From assembly GCF_014649955.1 (NCBI RefSeq), contig NZ_BMUA01000016.1, positions 62,001-126,000 on the forward strand: a stretch of 64,000 nucleotides of DNA, in the 5' to 3' direction. This document shows positions 42,708-51,985 of the stretch, in pieces. The first letter of the stretch is position 1. Each line of letters begins with the position of its first letter. The notes beneath the pieces are model-generated. The model ran no database searches. It was not told the DNA's origin and saw nothing but the letters and a program-made list of their open reading frames with translations. A program made the translations under genes and the position numbers. Source of the DNA: Streptomyces violascens. Lineage in GTDB: Bacteria; Actinomycetota; Actinomycetes; Streptomycetales; Streptomycetaceae.

Positions 42708-43601
42708 GCCTGGCGCCGCGGGCGGTCCTTGTCCACCGCACCTCGGAGTACGAGGAGTTGCTGGCCCGGCACGGCACGCACGGCCAGGCCGACTTCTTCC
42801 TGTCCTCGCGGGACCGGAGCATCCGCGAGGTGGCCGAGCGGCACCATCGGGCACTGCGGGCGCTGGCCGACGTGGCGGCGGCGATTCCCTCGCAGTGGCG
42901 CCAGGCCCGGGTCGAGCGGGCCGACCTCGACCGCTTCCTGTTCGCCCCCGAGGACGTGATCGTGGTGGTCGGCCAGGGGCCTGGTCGCCAACGCCGCCAA
43001 GTACCTGTCGGGGCAGCCGGTGCTCGGCATCGATCCCGAGCCGGGGCGCAATCCGGGTGTTCTGGTGCGCCACCGGCCGTCGGCCGCCGCGGCACTGCTG
43101 CCCGCGGCGGCCTCGCGGGGCTGCGCGGTCGAGGAACTCACCATGGTGGAGGCGCTCACCGACGACAGCCAGCGCCTGCTCGCGCTCAACGAGATCTACC
43201 TCGGCGCGCCCGGCCACCAGAGCGCGCGCTACCGCATCGGCCCCGACGACCCGGCCGCCTCCGCCGAGGCGCAGGCCTCCTCCGGCGTCCTGGTCGGCAC
43301 GGGCACGGGGGCCACCGGCTGGCTGCGCTCGCTGTGGCAGCAGCGCGCGAACGCCCCGGCGCTACCGGCTCGCGCGGATGCCCGCCTGGTGTGGTTCGTA
43401 CGCGAGGCCTGGCCGTCGCCCGTGACCGGCACCTCGCTCGTGGACGGGGAGTTGTCCCGGACCGAGCGGCTCCGGATCACCGTCGAGTCGGACCGCCTGG
43501 TCGCGTTCGGGGACGGCATGGAGTGCGATGCGCTGGACCTGACGTGGGGCCAGTCGGTGAGCCTCGGCGTCTCGGACACGGCGCTGCGGCTGGTGGGCTG
43601 A
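42704..43601 (+). pseudogene. NAD-kinase-like gene with a frameshift
   Basis: The first ~92 codons from GTG 42704 read in one frame to EDVIVVVGQ; similarity then continues as GLVANAAKYLSGQPVLGIDP in another frame to a TGA at 43599. The break is at GGGG (42976-42979), where one extra base, or loss of two, would restore a VGQDGLVAN motif resembling the GGDGT site of NAD kinases. The C-terminal half is intact (GTGTGATGWLRSL and later beta strands). It is either a recent inactivation or a sequencing error. Coupled to the SPFH gene. Confidence 0.75.
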
Positions 43602-43747
43602 GAGCCTGTGTCGGCATTCCGTGCGGATCGGGCAAGGGCAGGGCTCTGAGCAGCGATCGGCCGCGCGTCAGCGGGCCGTGACGGTCGATTGTCAGTGGCG
43701 TACGGCATCGTGATGGATGAGCCCGTACTGCCGAGGGAAGGCTGCCG

Positions 43748-44005
43748 ATGACCGCCACCACCCTGATGACGTCCCATGAACGCTCCGCCGCCCAGGCCTA
43801 TCTGCGCCTGTTGAACACGGTGCGCGCCGCCCTCGACTCGCCTACGGACCGCCCGCTGGGGCCGCTCGCCCTGGAAGGGGTCATCGCCGAGGCGGACGAC
43901 GCGCTGGCGCGGGCCGGGCTCGCGGGCAACGAGGCCGAGTTGTTCGCGCTCGTCGGCAGCCTGCACACCGGCGGGGCGCCCACGCAGGGGAAGCCCCGCC
44001 CGTGA
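43748..44005 (+). CDS. Small hypothetical protein
   Basis: An 85-residue, mostly helical protein (AQAYLRLLNTVRAALDSP, GVIAEADDALARAGL) of unknown function, no signal peptide or membrane helix. GGGAAGG six bases before ATG 43748 supports translation. It converges with the methyltransferase gene. No family recognised. Confidence 0.65.
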   Translation: MTATTLMTSHERSAAQAYLRLLNTVRAALDSPTDRPLGPLALEGVIAEADDALARAGLAGNEAELFALVGSLHTGGAPTQGKPRP

Positions 44006-44029
44006 ACGCGGCGGCAGGGGGGCGCCGCG

Positions 44030-44854
44030 TCAGCGCTTGTGGCCGACGCCGCCGTACATCGCCACCTCGTCGGGGAGTGTGTCGCCCGCCTCCGGACGCC
44101 AGCGCGAGCACGACACGACGCCGGGTTCGAGCAGGTCGAGTCCGTCGAAGAACCGGGCCACCTGCTCCGGGGTGCGCTGCGTCAGCTTCGGCGTGCCGTG
44201 CTCGTTCCAGAACGCCACCGCGGCGTCGACGTCGGGCATGGCCGGGCTGGTGATGGTGTGCGAGAGCACGAGGTAGCTGCCCGGGGCGAGTTCCTTCATC
44301 AGCTCGCGTACGAGGCGCAGCGCCTCGCCTTCGTCGGGGATGAAGATGACGACGCCGAGCAGCATGAGCGCGACCGGCTTGCTCAGGTCGAGGGTCTTCG
44401 CCGCGTGTTCCAGGATGGTGGCGGTGTCCCGCAGGTCGGCGTCGAGGTAGTCGGTACGGCCTTCGGGGGTGCTGGTCAGCAGGGCGCGGGCATGCGCGAG
44501 GACCAGCGGGTCGTTGTCGACGTAGACGATGCGGGCGTCGGGCGCGATCCGCTGGGCGACCTCGTGGGTGTTGTCGGCGGTCGGCAGCCCGGTGCCGACG
44601 TCGAGGAACTGGCGCACCCCCCGGTCGGCCACCAGATGGCGCACGGCCCGCCCGAGGAACAGCCGGTCGGCCAGGGCGTAGTCGCCGATGCCCGGGTGCA
44701 GCGATCTGATCTGGTCGCCGACCCCCCGGTCGACGGGGTAGTTGTCCTTGCCGCCGAGCCAGTAGTTCCAGATCCGGGCGGTGTGCGGCTGCGCGGTGTT
44801 GATGCGGTCGCGCACATGGTCGGGCGTCGACGAGGGGGTGGGGTTCTCGGTCAC
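44030..44854 (-). CDS. SAM-dependent methyltransferase (DUF574 family)
   Basis: A 274-residue Rossmann methyltransferase of the large Streptomyces DUF574/Methyltransf_19 family. IWNYWLGGKDNYPVDR is the family opening, FLDVGTGLPT the SAM motif I, and VYVDNDPLVLAHARALL motif II. Targets of the family are generally unknown. The GTG start at 44854 has AGGAG nine bases upstream; a longer frame to 44899 has no site. Divergent from the phosphoesterase operon. Confidence 0.93.
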   Translation of the reverse strand: MTENPTPSSTPDHVRDRINTAQPHTARIWNYWLGGKDNYPVDRGVGDQIRSLHPGIGDYALADRLFLGRAVRHLVADRGVRQFLDVGTGLPTADNTHEVAQRIAPDARIVYVDNDPLVLAHARALLTSTPEGRTDYLDADLRDTATILEHAAKTLDLSKPVALMLLGVVIFIPDEGEALRLVRELMKELAPGSYLVLSHTITSPAMPDVDAAVAFWNEHGTPKLTQRTPEQVARFFDGLDLLEPGVVSCSRWRPEAGDTLPDEVAMYGGVGHKR

Positions 44855-45238
44855 GGGTGTGGTCTCCTGAAGGTGCGGCGCTGCGGCGTCAACGGCCAAT
44901 CTAGATACTCGTGTTGCGAACTGTCACAGAGAACGTGCCGCGGCGCACGGGCATCTCGGACAGGCCCGCACCGGCGGCTTTCACCCCTTCCCCATCTCCC
45001 CCCGTCCGAACGGCAGTTGAAGGGTCGACCGCAGCACTGGTAGGAAACTTTCCTGTCCTATACGATTCCCGCGGCGGCTTGGCGCGGTGCCCGAACTCCC
45101 CCGTGGGCATGACGCGCTCAGCGAGAGCTCTGATTTGGCCGTCGCGACGCTGCCCCCTGCCCCTCCACAGGGACAGGGGTGCGGCGCCGCGAGCTCCGGT
45201 GTCCAGCTCTCGCCGCCCCCAAGGCAGGGAGTCCAGGT
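44855..45238. other. Divergent intergenic region with operator and hairpin
   Basis: 384 bases without a gene. AGGAAACTTTCCT (45042-45054) is a perfect 13-bp dyad just upstream of a TATACGAT -10-like sequence (45059-45066). A hairpin (45154-45179), CCCCTG-C-CCCT with loop CCAC, lies in the predicted leader of the phosphoesterase gene. The methyltransferase promoter should lie near 44890-44930. Confidence 0.55.
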
Positions 45239-46585
45239 ATGCGCCTGAACGCCTCCGTTCCCCCCTTCTCGCCACCGCGCCGCCCCACCGTGGGCCTCGC
45301 GCTGGCCGCCGTCCTCGTCCTCGTCGCCGGTCTGCTGCTCGCCTGGCCCGACCGGGCCGGGGCCGCCTCCGACCCCCTCATCTCCCGTGACAGGCCCGCG
45401 ACCGCATCGTCCTCCGAGAGTTCCTCGCTCGGCCCGCAGAACGCGGTCGACGGCTCGGCCACCACCCGCTGGGCCAGCGCCGAGGGCAAGGACCCGCAGT
45501 GGATCCAGGTCGACCTCGGCGCCACCGCCGACGTCACCGGAGTCGCCCTCACCTGGGAGGCCGCGTACGCCAGGGCGTACCGCGTGGAGATATCCGCCGA
45601 CGGCGCCACCTGGACCCGTCTGGCCGCCGAGACCGCCGGGAACGGAGGCGCGGACGACTGGACCGGCCTGTCCGGCAAGGGCCGTTACGTCCGGGTGTAC
45701 GCCACGGCCCGCGGCACTTCCTACGGCTACTCGCTGTACGACTTCGCGGTGTACGGCACCCTCGGCGGCACCACACCGCCGACCGGCGCGTTCACCGTGG
45801 TCGCGGCCGGCGACATCGCCGCCCGGTGCACCGCGTCCGACAGCGCCTGCGCCCACCCCAAGACGGCGGCTCTGGCCCAGAAGATCAACCCGCGCTTCTA
45901 TCTGACGATGGGCGACAACCAGTACGACGACGCCCGCATAGCCGACTTCCGCGCCTACTACGACAAGACATGGGGCGCCTTCAAGGCGAAGACCCATCCG
46001 GTGCCCGGCAACCACGAGACGTACGACCCCGCGGGCACCCTGTCCGGCTACAAGGCGTACTTCGGCGCGATCGCCTATCCGCAGGGCAAGAGCTACTACA
46101 GCTACGACGAGGGCAACTGGCACTTCATCGCCCTGGACTCCAACTCCTTCGACCAGACGGCCCAGATCGACTGGCTGAAGTCCGATCTGGCCCGCAACAG
46201 CAAGGGCTGCATCGCCGCGTACTGGCACCACCCGCTGTACTCGTCGGGCGGGCACGGCAACGACCCGGTCAGCAAGCCGGTCTGGAAGATCCTCTACGAC
46301 GCCAAGGCCGACCTCGTCCTCAACGGCCACGACCACCACTACGAGCGGTTCGCCCCGCAGAACCCGGACGGGAAGGCAACTGCCGACGGCATCGTGGAGA
46401 TCGTCGGCGGCATGGGCGGCGCCGAGCCGTACCCCATCGAGCAGGTCCAGCCCAACAGCCAGAAGCGGATCAGCGGCCAGTACGGCGTCCTGAAGCTCGA
46501 CCTCAACGACTCCGGCTACACCTGGAGTTACGTCGGCACCGACGGCCAGGTCAAGGACTCCGCACCGAACTACACCTGCCACTGA
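45239..46585 (+). CDS. Secreted metallophosphoesterase with F5/8 C (CBM32) domain
   Basis: A 448-residue exported protein. The signal peptide ends near GAASD. A discoidin/CBM32 domain (about 45-185; NAVDGSATTRWAS, WIQVDLG, YSLYDFAVYG) precedes a calcineurin-like phosphoesterase (about 195-445) with metal motifs GDIAA, GDNQYDD, GNHET, HHPLY and GHDHHYERF. Such proteins hydrolyse extracellular phosphate esters, perhaps on a carbohydrate-bound substrate. ATG 45239 with GGGAG seven bases upstream. First of three tightly linked genes. Confidence 0.93.
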   Translation: MRLNASVPPFSPPRRPTVGLALAAVLVLVAGLLLAWPDRAGAASDPLISRDRPATASSSESSSLGPQNAVDGSATTRWASAEGKDPQWIQVDLGATADVTGVALTWEAAYARAYRVEISADGATWTRLAAETAGNGGADDWTGLSGKGRYVRVYATARGTSYGYSLYDFAVYGTLGGTTPPTGAFTVVAAGDIAARCTASDSACAHPKTAALAQKINPRFYLTMGDNQYDDARIADFRAYYDKTWGAFKAKTHPVPGNHETYDPAGTLSGYKAYFGAIAYPQGKSYYSYDEGNWHFIALDSNSFDQTAQIDWLKSDLARNSKGCIAAYWHHPLYSSGGHGNDPVSKPVWKILYDAKADLVLNGHDHHYERFAPQNPDGKATADGIVEIVGGMGGAEPYPIEQVQPNSQKRISGQYGVLKLDLNDSGYTWSYVGTDGQVKDSAPNYTCH

Positions 46586-47844
46586 TGTACCTGGCGACCA
46601 CCGGTCGCCGGGACGCGCCGCCCCCGTCCGCCGCCGGCGGGCCCGGGCGGCGCGTCCCCGCCACCGTCCTCGCGCTCGGCACGGTCAGCCTCGTCACCGA
46701 TGTGTCATCGGAGATGGTGACGGCGGTCCTGCCGCTCTACCTCGTGGTCGGCCTCGGCCTCTCCCCCCTCCAATTCGGCTTCCTGGACGGCCTGTTCAAC
46801 GGCGCGGCCGCCGTCGTGCGTCTGCTCGGCGGGCACGCCGCCGACCGCGGCGGGCGCCACAAACGCGTCGCCGGGCTCGGCTACGCCCTCTCCGCCTGCT
46901 CCCGCCTCGGCCTGCTCCTCGCGGGCGGCGCCACCGGCCAGATCGTCGCGGCGCTCGCCGTCGACCGCGTGGGCAAGGGCATCCGCACCGCGCCCCGCGA
47001 CGCGCTGATCACCCTGAGCAGCCCGCCGCACCTGCTCGGCCGTGCCTTCGGCGTGCACCGCGCGATGGACACGACGGGCGCCCTGCTCGGCCCGCTCGCC
47101 GCGTTCGCCCTGCTGTGGGCGACGGCGGACGCCTACGACGCGGTGTTCGTCGTCAGCTTCTGCACGGGCCTGCTCGGCGTCCTCCTGCTCGTCCTGTACG
47201 TCCCGGCCACACCGGCAGAACCATCAACTGGCCGACGGATCAACCCATTTGGAGCCCTGCGCAGCACGGCCTTCCGGCGGATCCTGTGCGCCGCGGCTCT
47301 GCTGGGCGCGGCGACCGTCGGGGACTCCTTCGTCTATCTGCTGCTGCAGCGCGGGCTCGACATCCCGGTCGGGTGGTTCCCGCTGCTTGCGCTCGGGTCC
47401 GCGGCGGCGTATCTGCTGCTCGCGATCCCGGCGGGTCGCATCGCGGACCGCGTCGGCCGCCGGCTGCCGTTCCTGTACGGCCATGTCGCGCTGCTCGGCG
47501 TGTACGCGCTGCTGCTCTTCCCGGCCCGCGGACCCGCCCTCGCGCTCGTCGCGCCCGTGCTGATCCTGCTCGGGGCCTTCTACGCGGCGACGGACGGCGT
47601 GCTCATGGCGCTGGCCGCCCCGGAGCTTCCGGAGGGCGGGCGGGCCGGCGGGCTCGCCCTGCTCCAGACCGCCCAGGCGCTGACCCGGCTCCTCGGCACG
47701 GCGGGGTTCGGCGCCGCCTGGACGGTGTGGGGTCCTGGCCAGGCGCTGTGGGCGGCGACCGCCGCGCTGCTCGTGTCCCTCGCGGGCGGCTGGGCGCTGC
47801 TGCCCGGCACACCGACCGCCGATCCGGAAAGGCCCACCGCATGA
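46585..47844 (+). CDS. MFS transporter
   Basis: A 419-residue 12-helix transporter of the major facilitator superfamily. SEMVTAVLPLYLVVGLGLSPLQFG and the loop motif DRVGKGIRTAPRDALI (RxGKGI with an essential acid in place of the DRxGRR) fit the group often annotated as efflux or nitrate/chloramphenicol-type permeases. Its ATG overlaps the phosphoesterase TGA (TGATG). Substrate unknown. Confidence 0.9.
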   Translation: MYLATTGRRDAPPPSAAGGPGRRVPATVLALGTVSLVTDVSSEMVTAVLPLYLVVGLGLSPLQFGFLDGLFNGAAAVVRLLGGHAADRGGRHKRVAGLGYALSACSRLGLLLAGGATGQIVAALAVDRVGKGIRTAPRDALITLSSPPHLLGRAFGVHRAMDTTGALLGPLAAFALLWATADAYDAVFVVSFCTGLLGVLLLVLYVPATPAEPSTGRRINPFGALRSTAFRRILCAAALLGAATVGDSFVYLLLQRGLDIPVGWFPLLALGSAAAYLLLAIPAGRIADRVGRRLPFLYGHVALLGVYALLLFPARGPALALVAPVLILLGAFYAATDGVLMALAAPELPEGGRAGGLALLQTAQALTRLLGTAGFGAAWTVWGPGQALWAATAALLVSLAGGWALLPGTPTADPERPTA

Positions 47845-48821
47845 GCCCCCGCGTGAAACTCGCCGTCGTGGTCGTCGCCGTCCTGCTGCTCGCGACCGGC
47901 TCGCTCGGCTACGTACTGCACTCGGCACACCGAGGACCCCAACAGGCCGCCGCAGACGGCTCGTTCACCTTGGAAGGCCCTGGCTTCTACTTCCGGGACA
48001 CGGCCACCGGGCGCATCGCCCGACTGCCGCTCGGCGCGCCACGCGGTGCCCGCACCGGCGGCGGTCCCGTGTGCGAGCGGTTCTACGCCGCTGGGGACAC
48101 CGTGGTGTGTCTGCGGCGGGACCCCGGGGTGCCGCCCCGCGCGTACGCCGTCATTCTCGACCGCCGCCTGCACGAGGTACGCCGGATCGCCGTGCCCGGC
48201 ATCCCGAACCGGGCCCGGGTCTCCGCCTCGGGACGGATGCTCTCGTGGACCGTGTTCGCCGTGGGCGACTCGTACGCCACCACCGCCTTTTCCACCCGCA
48301 CCTCGATCCTGGACCTGCGCACCGGCTATCTCATCAAGTCGATGGAGGAGATCCCGCTCACCCTCGGCGGCACCCGCTATCACGCCCCCGACGTCAACTA
48401 CTGGGGTGTGACGTTCGCTCGCGACGACAACCGGTTCTACGCGACCGTCTCGACGAAGGGGCGGACGTATCTCGTGGAGGGGAACATGGCGGACTGGTCC
48501 GCCAAGTCCCTGCGGGAGAACGCAGAATGTCCCTCGCTCTCCCCCGACAACACGCGCATCGCCTTCAAGAAGAAGGTCTCGGACGACCCCGCCGCGCCGT
48601 GGCGGCTGTACGTCCTCGATCTCACGACGCTCGGCGAACACCCCCTGGCCGAGCGCCACAGCGTCGACGACCAGGCGGCCTGGCTGGATGACCGTACGGT
48701 GGCGTACGCACTGCCCGGCCGGGCAGGCCGCGCGAGCGATGTGTGGACCGTGCCGGCCGACGGCAGCGGCGCCCCCGAACTCGCCGCGGAGGGCGCCTCG
48801 TCTCCCGTCGTGGTGCGCTGA
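47841..48821 (+). CDS. TolB-like beta-propeller protein, membrane-anchored
   Basis: A 326-residue protein with one N-terminal membrane helix (VKLAVVVVAVLLLATGSLGYVL) and a long extracytoplasmic beta-propeller region with TolB/WD40-like blades (for example ENAECPSLSPDNTRIAFKKKV and DDQAAWLDDRTVAYAL). It begins at an ATGA overlap with the MFS gene, so the three genes form one unit. A partner role to the phosphoesterase or transporter is inferred. It ends one base from the converging P450 stop. Confidence 0.85.
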   Translation: MSPRVKLAVVVVAVLLLATGSLGYVLHSAHRGPQQAAADGSFTLEGPGFYFRDTATGRIARLPLGAPRGARTGGGPVCERFYAAGDTVVCLRRDPGVPPRAYAVILDRRLHEVRRIAVPGIPNRARVSASGRMLSWTVFAVGDSYATTAFSTRTSILDLRTGYLIKSMEEIPLTLGGTRYHAPDVNYWGVTFARDDNRFYATVSTKGRTYLVEGNMADWSAKSLRENAECPSLSPDNTRIAFKKKVSDDPAAPWRLYVLDLTTLGEHPLAERHSVDDQAAWLDDRTVAYALPGRAGRASDVWTVPADGSGAPELAAEGASSPVVVR

Positions 48822-48822
48822 A

Positions 48823-50058
48823 CTACTGCCCGATGCGCGCCGGTATCTCCTGCCAGCCGAAGGCGATGAAGGACGGAATCTGCTTCAACTCATCCGCCTT
48901 TACGGCCAGTTCGAGATCGGGGAAGCGGTCGAAGAGGGCCGGAAGGGCGGTGAGGGCTTCCATCCGGGCGAGCGGGGCGCCGATGCAGCGGTGCACACCG
49001 ATGCCGAAGGCGAGGTGGTCGTCGGCGCCGCGGGCGGCATCGAAGGTGTGCGCGTCGGCTCCGAAGTGCGCCGGGTCGAGGCCCGCGGCCGCGTACGTGG
49101 TGATGATCGCGTCGCCCGCCGGAATGGTGACGCCGTCGACCGTGATGTCGCCGATCGCGAACCGCAGCGGGAGATTGGCGATCGAGGGATGGGCGCGGAG
49201 GGTCTCGTCGACGACGGCGTCCCAGCTGACCGCGCCCGAGCGGACGGCCGCCAGCTGCGCCGGGTCGTCCAGGAGCGCGACGATGGCATTGCCGATGAGG
49301 TTGACGGTGGTCTCGAACCCGGCACCGATGACCAGGAGCAGCGTGTGGACGAGCTCCTCGGCACTCAGCCGGTCGCCGTCCTCGTTGCGCACCTTGATGA
49401 GCTCGGTGGTCATGTCGTCGCCGGGCCGCTCGGTCTTGTACGCGACGAGGGCGGGGAGCACGGTGGCGATCTGCTCCTGCACGAACGCGGCGTGCTGCGG
49501 GCTCGGGTCGGAGGTGTCCATGATGGCGGCGATCAACGCCCCGGTGGACTCGGTCAAGTGGTCCGGCACGCCGAAGAGCTCGCAGATGAGACGCATCGGC
49601 AGCGGGTGGGCGTAGCCCGACTTGAGGTCGACGGGCCCGCCCGACGCCGCGGCTTCGCCGAGCCCGTCGAGGAGTTCGGCCGTGATCGCCTCGACTCGGC
49701 CGCGCATCGCCTCGGTACGCCGCGCCGTGAAGCTGGGCGCGACGAGCCTGCGCAGCCGGGTGTGGTCGGGGCCGTAGGTGGACAGCATGTTGATCACGCC
49801 GACCCAGCCCAGGATCCAGCCCCACTCGGGGTGCCGGCCCAGCTCCGGGAAGAGCGCCCAGTGCCGGCGCGGGTCCTTGCTGACCCGGGGGTCGAGGATC
49901 AGCGTCTTGAGGGTGTCGTAGCCGGTGGGCGCCCAGGCGGGGATGCCGCCCGGCAAGGTGACCGGAACGATCGGCCCGAGTGCGCGCAGGCGGGCGCTCT
50001 CGGCGGCTATGTCCGCCCCGAACGGGTCGAGGGGCACACGGGTGGGCACGGTCGTCAT
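48823..50058 (-). CDS. Cytochrome P450 (CYP107-like)
   Basis: A 411-residue soluble P450. The heme loop FGIGVHRCIGAPLAR, I-helix AGFETT (with the usual acid and threonine) and K-helix ETLR are canonical, so it should be active. Sequence trends resemble bacterial CYP107/CYP105 enzymes. No ferredoxin or pathway genes flank it, so the substrate is unknown. AGGAG lies nine bases before ATG 50058. Confidence 0.94.
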   Translation of the reverse strand: MTTVPTRVPLDPFGADIAAESARLRALGPIVPVTLPGGIPAWAPTGYDTLKTLILDPRVSKDPRRHWALFPELGRHPEWGWILGWVGVINMLSTYGPDHTRLRRLVAPSFTARRTEAMRGRVEAITAELLDGLGEAAASGGPVDLKSGYAHPLPMRLICELFGVPDHLTESTGALIAAIMDTSDPSPQHAAFVQEQIATVLPALVAYKTERPGDDMTTELIKVRNEDGDRLSAEELVHTLLLVIGAGFETTVNLIGNAIVALLDDPAQLAAVRSGAVSWDAVVDETLRAHPSIANLPLRFAIGDITVDGVTIPAGDAIITTYAAAGLDPAHFGADAHTFDAARGADDHLAFGIGVHRCIGAPLARMEALTALPALFDRFPDLELAVKADELKQIPSFIAFGWQEIPARIGQ

Positions 50059-50147
50059 CCTCGGTCACTCCTGACTATGCGTGTGATGAACCTGCCAAGT
50101 ACACACTGCTGTTGACCGTTCCAGCGCGCTTCCTGGGCGAGTCGTGA

Positions 50148-51050
50148 TCAAGTCGGCGAATCTTCCTGGCTTTTTCCCCGCGTCTTCACCTGCTCCTCCA
50201 GCGCGCCCGCGACCTGGCCGAACCAGGCCGCGTGGGCGCGGGCGCTGCACGGGGATTCGGGGTTCCAGGCCAGGATGCGCGCCCCGGCCTCCAGAGCGCG
50301 CCAGGCGGCGACGGACCGCAGCTCGCCGAGCGGGGCCGCGTTCGACCGGACATCGACGAGAGCTATGCCGGGCCGCAGTTCGGCCGCCGCCGGCCACCCG
50401 GTCGTGCGCCAGTTGGCACCCGCCCCCTCCCCCGGTTCGATGAGATCCACGCCGTACTCCGCGAGGGCCCTCAGCTCGGGCCAGGCCTGCGGGCGCGCCA
50501 GGTGGACCTCGTCCGGACTCGCCGGGGAGAGCGCGAGGACGCGCGGCCGGGGGGTGCGCGCGGCGGCCGCACGCAGGCGGCTCTCGGCGGCGAGCAGAGC
50601 GGCGGCATCCTCCCGCGGAGCCCCCAACGACCGTGCCAGATCGGCGAATCGGCCCCGTATTCGAGCCGGCGTGTGCGCCTGGCCCACGTCCAGGACGACC
50701 ACCGGAACCCGCTCCTCCAGGTGCTTGGCCGTCTCGGGGTCGAGCCCGTAGACCTGGCCGCCGCCGTAGCTGACGGCGACGACGAGGTCCGGCTCCGGGG
50801 CGAGCAGCGCCTCCACGTCGAGGTCCGCTCCCGCTCCCAGACAGCCGACCTCGTCCAGCGGCAGCGCGCCGGACTTGGCCGGGTCGGGCTCCGGGCCGTC
50901 GTGGAAGGAGCCGAACACCGCGAGGGGGCGTATCCCCAGGTCCTCCAGTGTCGCGCCGGCCTGGATGTAGGCCACCACGCGGGACGGAGGTGCTGCCGCC
51001 GCCGACATCTGTCCACGGTCGTCCGAGAATCGCCAGGCCGTCTGCTCCAT
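50148..51050 (-). CDS. Periplasmic-binding-fold protein without a signal peptide
   Basis: A 300-residue protein of the iron-siderophore/cobalamin binding-protein fold (two Rossmann lobes joined by a helix; AYIQAGATLEDLGIRPLAVFGSFHDG, ALLAPEPDLVVAVSYGG, VVVLDVGQ). The N-terminus MEQTAWRFSDDRGQ has no signal peptide or lipobox, which is unusual for this family, and no permease gene adjoins. It may act in the cytoplasm or have lost its export signal. Start at ATG 51050; the frame remains open to 51419 but lacks similarity. Confidence 0.78.
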   Translation of the reverse strand: MEQTAWRFSDDRGQMSAAAAPPSRVVAYIQAGATLEDLGIRPLAVFGSFHDGPEPDPAKSGALPLDEVGCLGAGADLDVEALLAPEPDLVVAVSYGGGQVYGLDPETAKHLEERVPVVVLDVGQAHTPARIRGRFADLARSLGAPREDAAALLAAESRLRAAAARTPRPRVLALSPASPDEVHLARPQAWPELRALAEYGVDLIEPGEGAGANWRTTGWPAAAELRPGIALVDVRSNAAPLGELRSVAAWRALEAGARILAWNPESPCSARAHAAWFGQVAGALEEQVKTRGKSQEDSPT

Positions 51051-51406
51051 GACGCCATCCGCCCCCAATGCGGTCGCGTTGCCGGCTCGTGCGAAGCCGG
51101 TTCCCCGCCTGACTGCCCAACGCTCGGGATCGCCACGCCAGTTCCCGCTCCGGGCCGCCAACTGCCGTTCGGGTCCAGGTTTCTGTGCCGAGGGCCATGA
51201 GTGCGGAGTACGCCGTTTCCGCCGCGCCCCGCTCGCTCCGTCATGTCGGCGCCCGGTGCGGCGTGGGCCGCCGCCATCCCCGCGCTGTGCTGCGAGAACC
51301 CGCCCGGGCGGAACCCGCCGGGACGGACCGCCCGGCACGGCCGTTTCGAGCCGTACGGCGAGGATGTGGGCGACGTCGGGCCCGGCGGCTTCTAGTCTGC
51401 GGGGCC
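51051..51406. other. Intergenic region, no gene found
   Basis: 356 bases between divergent genes. TAGTCT at 51393 is a possible -10 for the secreted-protein gene. GC-rich open frames on both strands run into it but lack start signals. Confidence 0.5.
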
Positions 51407-51922
51407 ATGAACACGACACGCCTCGTGGGTCTCGGCCTCGCCGCGGCCCTTACATGCGCCGGCGCCCTGTTGTTCAGCGTGGACACTCCGGCGAACGCCG
51501 ACACGGCCGACCTGACGTTCAGCACCGACCGGGACACGGTCACCCCCGGCTCCACCGTGGACCTGACGATGACGCTCACCAACACGCAGTCGACGGAGCT
51601 GCGGTTCGTCTACCAGTCGATCCAGCCGACCTGGGACACCAGCAGCCAGGCGGGCCTCAAGTACGCCCTCGTCTCGTGCGAAACGGCGGGCGCCGACTGC
51701 AAGGACACCGCCAAACTGGGCCTCAACTACGAGGTCCCGCTCGCCCCCGGGGCCAGCCGCACGGTGACCCTGACGTACCGCGTCGCCGCGGATTCCGCGT
51801 GCGGGCTCAGCCTGGGCTTCTCCTCGTACCTCTACTACGAGTACGGCAGCGGCCTGTTCTCCACGAGCGACACCTACAACACCCCGGACATCCGCGTCGA
51901 CTGCCCGCCCGCGCACTCCTGA
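51407..51922 (+). CDS. Small secreted protein, Ig-like
   Basis: A 171-residue exported protein. The signal peptide ends near PANAD (about residue 32). The mature part is beta-rich and resembles a single Ig-like/DUF11-type fold (FSTDRDTVTPGSTVDLTMTLTNTQSTELRF), with four cysteines that could form two disulfides. Unknown function. The ATG at 51407 has only GGGG four bases before it. It converges with the chaplin gene over a strong terminator. Confidence 0.8.
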   Translation: MNTTRLVGLGLAAALTCAGALLFSVDTPANADTADLTFSTDRDTVTPGSTVDLTMTLTNTQSTELRFVYQSIQPTWDTSSQAGLKYALVSCETAGADCKDTAKLGLNYEVPLAPGASRTVTLTYRVAADSACGLSLGFSSYLYYEYGSGLFSTSDTYNTPDIRVDCPPAHS

Positions 51923-51940
51923 GCCGTGCCCTCGCACAGC

Positions 51941-51970
51941 CGTGGCCCCGGCATCGGCACCGGGGCCACG
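51941..51970. terminator. Bidirectional terminator
   Basis: CGTGGCCCCGG and its complement pair perfectly over 11 bp with an eight-base loop between the converging secreted-protein and chaplin genes. Confidence 0.85.
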
Positions 51971-51985
51971 AGCTCTTTCCGTGCG

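Noticed and set aside
51051..51250. Possible cobalamin riboswitch upstream of the binding-fold protein
   Set aside because: GGGAACCGGCTTCGCACGAG resembles one stem, but it lies about 40 bases before the ATG, so the remaining conserved core would have to be inside the gene, and it is not seen.
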